Origin: Balanoglossus misakiensis
Lineage: Eukaryota; Hemichordata
Direction: 5' to 3'
DNA: 64,000 nucleotides
Assembly: GCA_040954595.2 (NCBI GenBank)
Contig: CM082597.2
Span: 8,928,001 to 8,992,000, forward strand
The position numbers and the translations under genes were made by a program. Below, one piece after another: positions 19,844 to 34,156 of this stretch. The notes beneath the pieces were generated by a model. It had not been told where the DNA came from. It ran no database searches and worked only from the letters and a program-made list of their open reading frames with translations. Position 1 is the first letter of the stretch. Every line of letters starts with the position of its first letter.

Positions 19844-22829
19844 CATGATTTTTTTCAAAAATCGACGAAATTTTGAGATTTTGCAAAGTCGAAATTTTGT
19901 CATTTTTTGATGATTTTCACCCGTCTTTTTTCAAAAATCGACGAAATTTTGAGATTTTGCAAAAGAGGAAAATTTGTCATTTTTTGATGATTTTCAACAA
20001 TTTTTTTAAAAAATCGACGAAAATTTGAGATTTTGCAGTAAAAAATTTGTAATTTTTTGATGATTTTCACCGATGATTTTTTTCAAAATTGACGAAATTT
20101 TGAGATTTTGCAGTCGAAAATATGTAATTTTTTGATGATTTTCCCCCATGATTTTTTTCAAAAATCGACGAAATTTTGAGATTTTGCAAAGTCCAAAATT
20201 TGTCATTTTTTGATGATTTTCACCCATGATTTTCTTCAAAAATCGACGAAATTTTGAGATTTTGCAAAGTCGAAAATTTGTCATTTTTTGATGATTTTCA
20301 CCCAATGTTTTTTTTTTCAAAAATGGACGAACCCATGATTTTTTTCAAAATCGACGAAATTTTGAGATTTTGCAAAGTCGAAAATTTGTCATTGTCATGA
20401 TGATTTTCAACCATGATTTTTTTCAAAAATTGACGAAATTTTGAGATTTTGCAGTCAAAAATTTGTCATTTTTTGATGATTTTCACCCATGATTTTTTTT
20501 CACAAATCGACGAAATTTTGAGATTTTGCAGTCGTAAATTTGTCATTTTTTAATGATTTTCCTCCATGATTTTTTTTCAAAAATCGACGAAATTTTGAGA
20601 TTTTGCAAAGTCTAAAATTTGTCATTTTTTGATGATTTTCACCCATGTCTTTTTTCAAAAATCGACGAAATTTTGAGATTTTGCAAAGAGGAAAATTTGT
20701 CATTTTTTGATGATTTTCAACAATGATTTTTTTTCAAAAATCGACGAAATTTTGAGATTTTGCAGTCAAAAATTTGTAATTTTTTGATGATTTTCAACAA
20801 TTTTTTTAAAAAATCGACGAAAATTTGAGATTTTGCAGTAAAAAATTTGTCATTTTTGGATGATTTTCACCCATGATTTTTTCAAAATTGGCAAAATTTT
20901 GAGATTTTGCAAAGTCGAAAATTTGTCATTTTTTGATGATTTTCACCCATGATTTTTTTTCACAAATCGACGAAATTTTGAGATTTTGTAGTCGTTAATT
21001 TGTCATTTTTTGATGATTTTCCCCCATGATTTTTTTCAAAAATCAACGAAATTTTGAGATTTTGCAAAGTCGAAAATTTGTCATTTTTAGATGATTTTCA
21101 CCCGTCTTTTTTCAAAAAATCGACGAAATTTTGAGATTTTGCAAAGAGGAAAATTTGTCATTTTTTGATAATTTTCAACAATGATTTATTTCAAAAATCG
21201 ACGAAATTTTGAGATTTTGCAGTCGAAAATTTGTCATTTTTTGATGATTTTCCCCCATGATTTTTTTCAAAAATCGACGAAATTTTGAGATTTTGCAAAG
21301 TTGAAAATTTTTCAAAAATCGACGAAATTTATAGATTTTGCAAAGAGGAAAATTTGTCATTTTTTGATGATTTTCACCCATGATTTTTTTCAAAATTGAC
21401 GAAATTTTGAGTTTTTGCAGTCGAAAATTTGTCATTTTTTGATGATTTTCACCCGTTTTTTTTTCAAAAATCGACGAAATTTTGAGATTTTGCAGTCGAA
21501 AATTTGTCATTTTTTGATGATTTTCACCCATGATTTTTTCAAAATTGACGAAATTTTGAAATTTTGCAGTCGAAAATTTGTCATTTTTTGATCATTTTCC
21601 CCATGATTTTTTTCAAAAATCGACGAAATTTTGAGATTTTGCAAAGTCGAAAATTTGTCATTTTTTGATGATTTTCACCCTTGATTTTCTTCAAAAATCG
21701 ACGAAATTTTGAGATTTTGCAAAGTCGAAAATTTGTCATTTTTTGATGATTTTCACCCATGATTTTTTTCAAAAATCGATGAAATTTTGAGATTTTGCAG
21801 TAAAAAAATTGTCATTATTTGATGATTTTCGACCATGATTTTTTTCAAAATTGACGAAATTTTGAGATTTTGCAGTCGAAAATTTGTCATTTTTTGATCA
21901 TTTTCCCCCATGATTTTTTTCAAAAATCGACGAAATTTTCAGATTTTGCAAAGTCGAAAATTTGTCATTTTTTCATGATTTTCACCCATGATTTTTTCAA
22001 AAATCGACGAAATTTTGAGATTTTGCAAAGTCGAAAATTTGTCATTTTTTGATGATTTTCACCCATGATTTTTTTCAAAATTGACGAAATTTTGAGTTTT
22101 TGCAGTCGAAAATTTGTCATTTTTTGATGATTTTCACCCGTTTTTTTTTCAAAAATCGACGAAATTTTGAGATTTTGCAGTCGAAAATTTGTCATTTTTT
22201 GATGATTTTCACCCATGATTTTTTCAAAATTGACGAAATTTTGAAATTTTGCAGTCGAAAATTTGTCATTTTTTGATCATTTTCCCCATGATTTTTTTCA
22301 AAAATCGACGAAATTTTGAGATTTTGCAAAGTCGAAAATTTGTCATTTTTTGATGATTTTCACCCATGATTTTTTTCAAAAATCGATGAAATTTTGAGAT
22401 TTTGCAGTAAAAAAATTGTCATTATTTGATGATTTTCGACCATGATTTTTTTCAAAATTGACGAAATTTTGAGATTTTGCAGTCGAAAATTTGTCATTTT
22501 TTGATCATTTTCCCCCATGATTTTTTTCAAAAATCGACGAAATTTTCAGATTTTGCAAAGTCGAAAATTTGTCATTTTTTCATGATTTTCACCCATGATT
22601 TTTTCAAAAATCGACGAAATTTTGAGATTTTGCAAAGTCGAAAATTTGTCATTTTTTGATGATTTTCACCCATGTCTTTTTTCAAAAATCGACGAAATTT
22701 TGAGATTTTGCAAAGAGGAAAATTTGTCATTTTTTGATGATTTTCACCCTTGATTTTCTTCAAAAATCGACGAAATTTTGAGATTTTGCAAAGTCGAAAA
22801 TTTGTCATTTTTTGATGATTTTCACCCAT

Positions 22830-23500
22830 GATTTTTTTCAAAAATCGATGAAATTTTGAGATTTTGCAGTAAAAAAATTGTCATTATTTGATGATTTTCG
22901 ACCATGATTTTTTTCAAAATTGACGAAATTTTGAGATTTTGCAGTCGAAAATTTGTCATTTTTTGATCATTTTCCCCCATGATTTTTTTCAAAAATCGAC
23001 GAAATTTTCAGATTTTGCAAAGTCGAAAAATTGTCATTATTTGATGATTTTCAACAATGATTTTTTTCAAAAATCGACGAAATTTTGAGATTTTGCAGTC
23101 AAAAATTTGTCATTTTTTGATGATTTTCAACAATTTTTTTAAAAAATCGACGAAAATTTGAGATTTTGCAGTAAAAAATTTGTCATTTTTTGATGATTTT
23201 CACCCATGATTTTTTCAAAATTGGCAAAATTTTGAGATTTTGCAAAGTCGAAAATTTGTCATTTTTTGATGATTTTCACCCATGATTTTTTTTCACAAAT
23301 CGACGAAATTTTGAGATTTTGTAGTCGTAAATTTGTCATTTTTTGATGATTTTCCCCCATGATTTTTTTCAAAAATCAACGAAATTTTGAGATTTTGCAA
23401 AGTCGAAAATTTGTCATTTTTAGATGATTTTCACCCGTCTTTTTTCAAAAAATCGACGAAATTTTGAGATTTTGTAAAGAGGAAAATTTGTCATTTTTTG
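22830..23500 (+). repeat. Satellite block recurring at three places
   Basis: A run of variant monomers (TCGATGAAATTTTGAG, GCAGTAAAAAAATTGTCATT, ATTTTCGACCATG, then ATTTTTTTAAAAAATCGACG and AAAATTGGCAAAATTTTG) recurs in the same order at about 31590-32260 and 34820-35420. Parts also occur at 21770-21930 and 22375-22540. Confidence 0.8.
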
Positions 23501-23829
23501 ATAATTTTCAACAATGATTTATTTCAAAAATCGACGAAATTTTGAGATTTTGCAGTCGAAAATTTGTCATTTTTTGATGATTTTCCCCCATGATTTTTTT
23601 CAAAAATCGACGAAATTTTGAGATTTTGCAAAGTTGAAAATTTTTCAAAAATCGACGAAATTTATAGATTTTGCAAAGAGGAAAATTTGTCATTTTTTGA
23701 TGATTTTCACCCATGATTTTTTTCAAAATTGATGAAATTTTGAGTTTTTGCAGTCGAAAATTTGTCATTTTTTGATGATTTTTACCCATGATTTTTTCAA
23801 AATTGACGAAATTTTGAAATTTTGCAGTC

Positions 23830-24350
23830 GAAAATTTGTCATTTTTTGATCATTTTCCCCCATGATTTTTTTCAAAAATCGACGAAAATTTGAGATTTTG
23901 CAAAGTCGAAAATTTGTCATTTTTTGATGATTTTCACCCATGATTTTTCTCAAAAATCGACGAAATTTTCAGATTTTGCAAAGTCGAAAATTTGTCATTT
24001 TTTGATGATTTTCACCCATGATTTTTTTCAAAATTGACGAAATTTTGAGATTTTGCAAAGTCAAAAATTTGTCATTTTTTGATGATTTTCAACAATTTTT
24101 TTTAAAAAATCGACGAAAATTTGAGATTTTTCAGTCAAAAATTTGTCATTTTTTGATGATTTTCCCCCATGATTTTTTTCAAAAATCGACGAAATTTATA
24201 GATTTTGCAAAGAGGAAAATTTGTCATTTTTTGATGATTTTCACCCATGATTTTTTTCAAAATTGACGAAATTTTGAGTTTTTGCAGTCGAAAATTTGTC
24301 ATTTTTTGATCATTTTCCCCATGATTTTTTTCAAAAATCGACGAAATTTT
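23830..24350 (+). repeat. Satellite block duplicated 9.26 kb away
   Basis: The monomer order and sequence here recur at about 33091-33611, a constant offset of 9261 bp. Both include the distinctive TTTCTCAAAAATCGACG and GAGATTTTTCAGTCAAAAAT variants. A long-distance duplication within the array is the simplest reading. Confidence 0.75.
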
Positions 24351-27300
24351 GAGATTTTGCAAAGTCGAAAATTTGTCATTTTTTGATGATTTTCACCCTT
24401 GATTTTCTTCAAAAATCGACGAAATTTTGAGATTTTGCAAAGTCGAAAATTTATCATTTTCACCCATGATTTTTTTCAAAAATCGATGAAATTTTGAGAT
24501 TTTGCAGTAAAAAAATTGTCATTTTTTGATGATTTTCCCCCATGATTTTTTTCAAAATTGACGAAATTTTGAGATTTTGCAGTCGAAAATTTGTCATTTT
24601 TTGATCATTTTCCCCCATGATTTTTTTCAAAAATCGACGAAATTTTCAGATTTTGCAAAGTCGAAAATTTGTCATTTTTTCATGATTTTCACCCATGATT
24701 TTTTCAAAAATCGACGAAATTTTGAGATTTTGCAGTCGAAAATTTGTAATTTTTTGATGATTTTCCCCCATGATTTTTTTCAAAAATCGACGAAATTTTG
24801 AGATTTTGCAAAGTCGAAAATTTGTCATTTTTTGATGATTTTCACCCATGATTTTCTTCAAAAATCGACGAAATTTTGAGATTTTGCAAAGTCGAAAATT
24901 TGTCATTTTTTGATGATTTTCACCCATGATTTTTTTCAAAAATCGACGAAATTTTGAGATTTTGCAAAGTCGAAAATTTGTCATTTTTTGATGATTTTCA
25001 CCCATGATTTTTTTCAAAAATCGACGAAATGTTGAGATTTTGCAAAGTCGAAAATTTTGTCATTTTTTGATGATTTTCAACCATGATTTTTTTTCAAAAA
25101 TCGACGAAAATTTGAGATTTTGCAAAGATGAAAATTTGTCATTTTTGATGATTTTTACCCATTATTTTTTTTCAGAAATGGACGAAATTTTGAGATTTTG
25201 CAAAGTCGAAAATGTGTCATTTTTTGATGATTTTCACCCGTTTTTTTTCAAAATTTGTCATCTTTTCATGATTTTCACCCATGATTTTTTTCAAAAATCG
25301 ACGAAATTTTGAGATTTTGCAAAGTCGAAAATTTGTCATTTTTTGATGATTTTCACCCATGATTTTTTTCAAAAATCGACGAAATTTTGAGATTTTGCAA
25401 AGTCGAAAATGTGTCATTTTTTGATGATTTTCACCCATGTTTTTTTTTAAAAAATCGACGAATCTAAGATTTTTTTCAAAATCGACGAAATTTTGTGATT
25501 TTGCAAAGTCGAAAATTTTGTCATTTTTTGATGATTTTCAACCATTATTTTTTTTCAAAAATCGACGAAAATTTGAGATTTTGCAAAGATGAAAATTTGT
25601 CATTTTTGATGATTTTTACCCATAATTTTTTTTCAGAAATGGACGAAATTTTGAGATTTTGCAAAGTCGAAAATGTGTCATTTTTTGATGATTTTCACCC
25701 GTTTTTTTTTCAAAATTTGTCATTTTTTCATGATTTTCACCCATGATTTTTTTCAAAAATCGACGAAATTTTGAGATTTTGCAAAGTCGAAAATTTGTCA
25801 TTTTTTGATGATTTTCACCCATGATTTTTTTCAAAAATCGACGAAATTTTGAGATTTTGCAAAGTCGAAAATGTGTCATTTTTTGATGATTTTCACCCAT
25901 GTTTTTTTTTTAAAAATCGACGAACCTATGATTTTTTTCAAAATCGACGAAATTTTGTGATTTTGCAAAGTCGAAAATTTTGTCATTTTTTGATGATTTT
26001 CAACCATGATTTTTTTTCAAAAATCGACGAAATTTTGAGATTTTGCAAAATCGAAAATTTGTCATTTTTTGATGATTTTCCCCCAATGTTTTTTTTCAAA
26101 ATCGACGAAATTTTGAGATTTTGCAAAGTCGAAAATTTGTCATTTTTTGATGATTTTCCCCCATGATTTTTTTTCAAAAATGGACGAAATTTTGAGATTT
26201 TGCAAAGACGAAAATTTGTCATTTTTTGATGATTTTCAACCATGATTTTTTTTCAAAAATCGACGAAATTTTGAGATTTTGCAAAGTCGAAAATGTGTCA
26301 TTTTTTGATGATTTTCACCCGTTTTTTTTCAAAATTTGTCATTTTTTGATGATTTTCACCCATGATTTTTTTTCAAAAATCGACGAAATTTTGAGATTTT
26401 GCAAAGTCGAAAATGTGTCATTTTTTGATGATTTTCACCCATGATTTTTTTCAAAAATCGACGAAATTTTGAGATTTTGCGAAGTCGAAAATTTGTCATT
26501 TTTTGATGATTTTCACCCATGATTTTTTTCAAAAATCGACGAAATGTTGAGATTTTGCAAAGTCGAAAATGTGTCATTTTTTGATGATTTTCACCCATGA
26601 TTTTTTTCAAAAATCGACGAAATTTTTAGATTTTGCGAAGTCGAAAATTTGTCATTTTTTGATGATTTTCAACCATTATTTTTTTTCAAAAATCGACGAA
26701 AATTTGAGATTTTGCAAAGATGAAAATTTGTCATTTTTGATGATTTTTACCCATAATTTTTTTTCAGAAATGGACGAAATTTTGTGATTTTGCAAAGTCG
26801 AAAATTTTGTCATTTTTTGATGATTTTCAACCATGATTTTTTTTCAAAAATCGACGAAATTTTGTGATTTTACAAAGTCGAAAAATTTGTCATTTTTTGA
26901 TGATTTTCACCCATGATTTTTTTTCAAAAAACGACGAAATTTTGAGATTTTGCAAAGAGGAAAATTTGTCATTTTTTCATGATTTTCACCCATGATTTTT
27001 TTCAAAAATCGACGAAATTTTGAGATTTTGCAAAGACGAAAATTTGTCATTTTTGATGATTTTTACCCATGATTTTTTTTCAAAAATGGACGAAATTTTG
27101 AGATTTTGCAAAGACGAAAATTTGTCATTTTTTGATGATTTTCACCAATGATTTTTTTTCAAAAAACGACGAAATTTTGAGATTTTGCAGAGGAAAATGT
27201 GTCATTTTTTGATGATTTTCACCCGTTTTTTTTTTCAAAATTTGTCATTTTTTGATGATTTTCTCCCATGATTTTTTTCAAAAATTGACGAAATTTTGAG

Positions 27301-27429
27301 ATTTTGCAAAGTCGAAAATTTGTCATTTTTTGATGATTTTCACCCATGATTTTTTTTCAAAAATCGACGAAATTTTGAGATTTTGCAAAGTCGAAAATTT
27401 GTCATTTTTTGATGATTTTCCCCCATGTT

Positions 27430-30400
27430 TTTTTTTTTAAATGGACGAAATTTTGAGATTTTGCAATGACGAAAATTTGTTATTTTTTGATGATTTTCAA
27501 CCATGATTTTTTTTCAAAAATCGACGAAATTTTGAGATTTTGCAAAGTCGAAAATGTGTCATTTTTTGATGATTTTCACCCGTTTTTTTTCAAAATTTGT
27601 CATTTTTTGATGATTTTCACCCATGATTTTTTTTCAAAAATCGACGAAATTTTGAGATTTTGCAAAGTCGAAAATGTGTCATTTTTTGATGATTTTCACC
27701 CATGATTTTTTTCAAAAATCGACGAAATTTTGAGATTTTGCGAAGTCGAAAATTTGTCATTTTTTGATGATTTTCACCCATGATTTTTTTCAAAAATCGA
27801 CGAAATGTTGAGATTTTGCAAAGTCGAAAATTTTGTCATTTTTTGATGATTTTCAACCATGATTTTTTTCAAAAATCGACTAAATGTTGAGATTTTGCAA
27901 AGTCGAAAATGTGTCATTTTTGGATGATTTTCACCCGTTTTTTTTTCAAAATTTGTCATTTTTTCATGATTTTCACCCATGATTTTTTTCAAAAATCGAC
28001 GAAATTTTGTGATTTTGCAAAGTCGAAAATTTTGTCATTTTTTGATGATTTTCAACCATGATTTTTTTTCAAAAATCGACGAAATTTTGTGATTTTACAA
28101 AGTCGAAAAATTTGTCATTTTTTCATGATTTTCCCCCATGATTTTTTTCAAAAATCGACGAAAATTTGAGATTTTGCAAAGACGAAAATTTGTCATTTTT
28201 GATGATTTTTACCCATGATTTTTTTTCAAAAATGGACGAAATTTTGAGATTTTGCAAAGACGAAAATTTGTCATTTTTTGATGATTTTCACCCATGATTT
28301 TTTTTCAAAAAACGACGAAATTTTGATATTTTGCAAAGAGGAAAATTTGTCATTTTTTCATGATTTTCACCCATGATTTTTTTCAAAAATCGACGAAATT
28401 TTGAGATTTTGCAAAGAGGAAAATTTGTCATTTTTTCATGATTTTCCCCCATGATTTTTTTCAAAAATCGACGAAAATTTGAGATTTTGCAAAGACGAAA
28501 ATTTGTCATTTTTGATGATTTTTACCCATGATTTTTTTTCAAAAATGGACGAAATTTTGAGATTTTGCAAAGACGAAAATTTGTCATTTTTTGATGATTT
28601 TCACCAATGATTTTTTTTCAAAAAACGACGAAATTTTGAGATTTTGCAGAGGAAAATGTGTCATTTTTTGATGATTTTCACCCGTTTTTTTTTTTCAAAA
28701 TTTGTCATTTTTTGATGATTTTCTCCCATGATTTTTTTCAAAAATTGACGAAATTTTGAGATTTTGCAAAGTCGAAAATTTGTCATTTTTTGATGATTTT
28801 CACCCATGATTTTTTTCAAAAATCGACGAAATTTTGAGATTTTGCAAAGTCGAAAATGTGTCATTTTTTGATGATTTTCACCCATGTTTTTTTTTTAAAA
28901 ATCGACGAACCTATGATTTTTTTCAAAATCGACGAAATTTTGTGATTTTGCAAAGTCGAAAATTTTGTCATTTTTTGATGATTTTCAACCATGATTTTTT
29001 TTCAAAAATCGACGAAATTTTGAGATTTTGCAAAATCGAAAATTTGTCATTTTTTGATGATTTTCCCCCAATGTTTTTTTTCAAAATCGACGAAATTTTG
29101 AGATTTTGCAAAGTCGAAAATTTGTCATTTTTTGATGATTTTCCCCCATGATTTTTTTTCAAAAATGGACGAAATTTTGAGATTTTGCAAAGACGAAAAT
29201 TTGTCATTTTTTGATGATTTTCAACCATGATTTTTTTTCAAAAATCGACGAAATTTTGAGATTTTGCAAAGTCGAAAATGTGTCATTTTTTGATGATTTT
29301 CACCCGTTTTTTTCAAAATTTGTCATTTTTTGATGATTTTCACCCATGATTTTTTTTCAAAAATCGACGAAATTTTGAGATTTTGCAAAGTCGAAAATGT
29401 GTCATTTTTTGATGATTTTCACCCATGATTTTTTTCAAAAATCGACGAAATGTTGAGATTTTGCAAAGTCGAAAATTTTGTCATTTTTTGATGATTTTCA
29501 ACCATGATTTTTTTCAAAAATCGACTAAATGTTGAGATTTTGCAAAGTCGAAAATGTGTCATTTTTTGATGATTTTCACCCGTTTTTTTTTCAAAATTTG
29601 TCATTTTTTCATGATTTTCACCCATGATTTTTTTCAAAAATCGACGAAATTTTGTGATTTTGCAAAGTCGAAAATTTTGTCATTTTTTGATGATTTTCAA
29701 CCATGATTTTTTTTCAAAAATCGACGAAATTTTGTGATTTTACAAAGTCGAAAAATTTGTCATTTTTTCATGATTTTCCCCCATGTTTTTTTTTTTAAAT
29801 GGACGAAATTTTGAGATTTTGCAATGACGAAAATTTGTTATTTTTTGATGATTTTCAACCATGATTTTTTTTCAAAAATCGACGAAATTTTGAGATTTTG
29901 CAAAGTCGAAAATGTGTCATTTTTTGATGATTTTCACCCGTTTTTTTTCAAAATTTGTCATTTTTTGATGATTTTCACCCATGATTTTTTTTCAAAAATC
30001 GACGAAATTTTGAGATTTTGCAAAGTCGAAAATGTGTCATTTTTTGATGATTTTCACCCATGATTTTTTTCAAAAATCGACGAAATTTTGAGATTTTGCG
30101 AAGTCGAAAATTTGTCATTTTTTGATGATTTTCACCCATGATTTTTTTCAAAAATCGACGAAATGTTGAGATTTTGCAAAGTCGAAAATTTTGTCATTTT
30201 TTGATGATTTTCAACCATGATTTTTTTCAAAAATCGACTAAATGTTGAGATTTTGCAAAGTCGAAAATGTGTCATTTTTGGATGATTTTCACCCGTTTTT
30301 TTTTCAAAATTTGTCATTTTTTCATGATTTTCACCCATGATTTTTTTCAAAAATCGACGAAAATTTGTGATTTTGCAAAGTCGAAAATTTTGTCATTTTT

Positions 30401-31597
30401 TGATGATTTTCAACCATGATTTTTTTTCAAAAATCGACGAAATTTTGTGATTTTACAAAGTCGAAAAATTTGTCATTTTTTCATGATTTTCCCCCATGAT
30501 TTTTTTCAAAAATCGACGAAAATTTGAGATTTTGCAAAGACGAAAATTTGTCATTTTTGATGATTTTTACCCATGATTTTTTTTCAAAAATGGACGAAAT
30601 TTTGAGATTTTGCAAAGACGAAAATTTGTCATTTTTTGATGATTTTCACCCATGATTTTTTTTCAAAAAACGACGAAATTTTGATATTTTGCAAAGAGGA
30701 AAATTTGTCATTTTTTCATGATTTTCACCCATGATTTTTTTCAAAAATCGACGAAATTTTGAGATTTTGCAAAGAGGAAAATTTGTCATTTTTTCATGAT
30801 TTTCCCCCATGATTTTTTTCAAAAATCGACGAAAATTTGAGATTTTGCAAAGACGAAAATTTGTCATTTTTGATGATTTTTACCCATGATTTTTTTTCAA
30901 AAATGGACGAAATTTTGAGATTTTGCAAAGACGAAAATTTGTCATTTTTTGATGATTTTCACCAATGATTTTTTTTCAAAAAACGACGAAATTTTGAGAT
31001 TTTGCAGAGGAAAATGTGTCATTTTTTGATGATTTTCACCCGTTTTTTTTTTCAAAATTTGTCATTTTTTGATGATTTTCTCCCATGATTTTTTTCAAAA
31101 ATTGACGAAATTTTGAGATTTTGCAAAGTCGAAAATTTGTCATTTTTTGATGATTTTCACCCATGATTTTTTTCAAAAATCGACGAAATTTTGAGATTTT
31201 GCAAAGTCGAAAATGTGTCATTTTTTGATGATTTTCACCCATGTTTTTTTTTTAAAAATCGACGAACCTATGATTTTTTTCAAAATCGACGAAATTTTGT
31301 GATTTTGCAAAGTCGAAAATTTTGTCATTTTTTGATGATTTTCAACCATGATTTTTTTTCAAAAATCGACGAAATTTTGAGATTTTGCAAAATCGAAAAT
31401 TTGTCATTTTTTGATGATTTTCCCCCAATGTTTTTTTTCAAAATCGACGAAATTTTGAGATTTTGCAAAGTCGAAAATTTGTCATTTTTTGATGATTTTC
31501 CCCCATGATTTTTTTTCAAAAATGGACGAAATTTTGAGATTTTGCAAAGACGAAAATTTGTCATTTTTTGATGATTTTCAACCATGATTTTTTTCAA
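27430..31597 (+). repeat. Higher-order satellite repeat, ~2358-bp period
   Basis: Bases 27430-29228 recur at 29788-31597 with offset 2357-2358, including rare variants (TGATATTTTGCAAAGAGG, the GACGAACCTATG junction, AAATCGACTAAATG). A part (25849-26450) is also found at 28834-29430, offset 2985. Confidence 0.85.
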
Positions 31598-34156
31598 AAA
31601 TCGATGAAATTTTGAGATTTTGCAGTAAAAAAATTGTCATTATTTGATGATTTTCGACCATGATTTTTTTCAAAATTGACGAAATTTTGAGATTTTGCAG
31701 TCGAAAATTTGTCATTTTTTGATCATTTTCCCCCATGATTTTTTTCAAAAATCGACGAAATTTTCAGATTTTGCAAAGTCGAAAAATTGTCATTATTTGA
31801 TGATTTTCAACAATGATTTTTTTCAAAAATCGACGAAATTTTGAGATTTTGCAGTCAAAAATTTGTCATTTTTTGATGATTTTCAACAATTTTTTTAAAA
31901 AATCGACGAAAATTTGAGATTTTGCAGTAAAAAATTTGTCATTTTTTGATGATTTTCACCCATGATTTTTTCAAAATTGGCAAAATTTTGAGATTTTGCA
32001 AAGTCGAAAATTTGTCATTTTTTGATGATTTTCACCCATGATTTTTTTCACAAATCGACGAAATTTTGAGATTTTGTAGTCGTAAATTTGTCATTTTTTG
32101 ATGATTTTCCCCCATGATTTTTTTCAAAAATCAACGAAATTTTGAGATTTTGCAAAGTCGAAAATTTGTCATTTTTAGATGATTTTCACCCGTCTTTTTT
32201 CAAAAAATCGACGAAATTTTGAGATTTTGTAAAGAGGAAAATTTGTCATTTTTGATAATTTTCATCAATGATTTATTTCAAAAATCGACGAAATTTTGAG
32301 ATTTTGCAGTCGAAAATTTGTCATTTTTTGATGATTTTCCCCATGATTTTTTTCAAAAATCGACGAAATATTTGAGATTTTGCAAAGTTGAAAATTTTTC
32401 AAAAATCGACGAAATTTATAGATTTTGCAAAGAGGAAAATTTGTCATTTTTGATGATTTTCACCCGTTTTTTTTTCAAAAATCGACGAAATTTTGAGATT
32501 TTGCAGTCGAAAATTTGTCATTTTTTGATGATTTTCACCCTTGATTTTCTTCAAAAATCGACGAAATTTTGAGATTTTGCAAAGTCGAAAATTTGTCATT
32601 TTTTGATGATTTTCACCCATGATTTTTTTCAAAATTGACGAAATTTTGAGATTGTGCAAAGTCAAAAATTTGTCATTTTTTGATGATTTTCACCCATGAT
32701 TTTTTTTCACAAATCGACGAAATTTTGAGATTTTGTAGTCGTAAATTTGTCATTTTTGATGATTTTCCCCCATGATTTTTTCAAAAATCAACGAAATTTT
32801 GAGATTTTGCAAAGTCGAAAATTTGTCATGTTTAGATGATTTTCACCCGTCTTTTTTCAAAAAATCGACGAAATTTTGAGATTTTGCAAAGAGGAAAATT
32901 TGTCAATTTTTGATAATTTTCAACAATGATTTATTTCAAAAATCGACGAAATTTTGAGATTTTGCAGTCGAAAATTTGTCATTTTTTGATGATTTTCCCC
33001 CATGATTTTTTTCAAAAATCGACGAAATTTTGAGATTTTGCAAAGTTGAAAATTTTTCAAAAATCGACGAAATTTATAGATTTTGCAGTCGAAAATTTGT
33101 CATTTTTTGATGATTTTCCCCCATGATTTTTTTCAAAAATCGACGAAAATTTGAGATTTTGCAAAGTCGAAAATTTGTCATTTTTTGATGATTTTCACCC
33201 ATGATTTTTCTCAAAAATCGACGAAATTTTCAGATTTTGCAAAGTCGAAAATTTGTCATTTTTTGATGATTTTCACCCATGATTTTTTTCAAAATTGACG
33301 AAATTTTGAGATTTTGCAAAGTCAAAAATTTGTCATTTTTTGATGATTTTCAACAATTTTTTTTAAAAAATCGACGAAAATTTGAGATTTTTCAGTCAAA
33401 AATTTGTCATTTTTTGATGATTTTCCCCCATGATTTTTTTCAAAAATCGACGAAATTTATAGATTTTGCAAAGAGGAAAATTTGTCATTTTTTGATGATT
33501 TTCACCCATGATTTTTTTCAAAATTGACGAAATTTTGAGTTTTTGCAGTCGAAAATTTGTCATTTTTTGATCATTTTCCCCATGATTTTTTTCAAAAATC
33601 GACGAAATTTTGAGATTTTGCAAAGACGAAAATTTGTCATTTTTGATGATTTTTACCCATGATTTTTTTTCAAAAATGGACGAAATTTTGAGATTTTGCA
33701 AAGACGAAAATTTGTCATTTTTTGATGATTTTCACCCATGATTTTTTTTCAAAAAACGACGAAATTTTGAGATTTTGCAAAGAGGAAAATTTGTCATTTT
33801 TTCATGATTTTCACCCATGATTTTTTTCAAAAATCGACGAAATTTTGAGATTTTGCAAAGTCGAAAATTTGTCATTTTTTGATGATTTTCCCCCATGTTT
33901 TTTTTTTTAAATGGACGAAATTTTGAGATTTTGCAAAGACGAAAATTTGTTATTTTTTGATGATTTTCACCCATGATTTTTTCAAAAATTGACGAAATTT
34001 TGAGATTTTGCAAAGTCGAAAATTTGTCATTTTTTGATGATTTTCACACATGATTTTTTTTAAAAAATCGACGAAATTGTGAGATTTTGCAAAGACGAAA
34101 ATTTGTCATTTTTTCATGATTTTCCCCCATGATTTTTTTCAAAAATCGACGAAATT

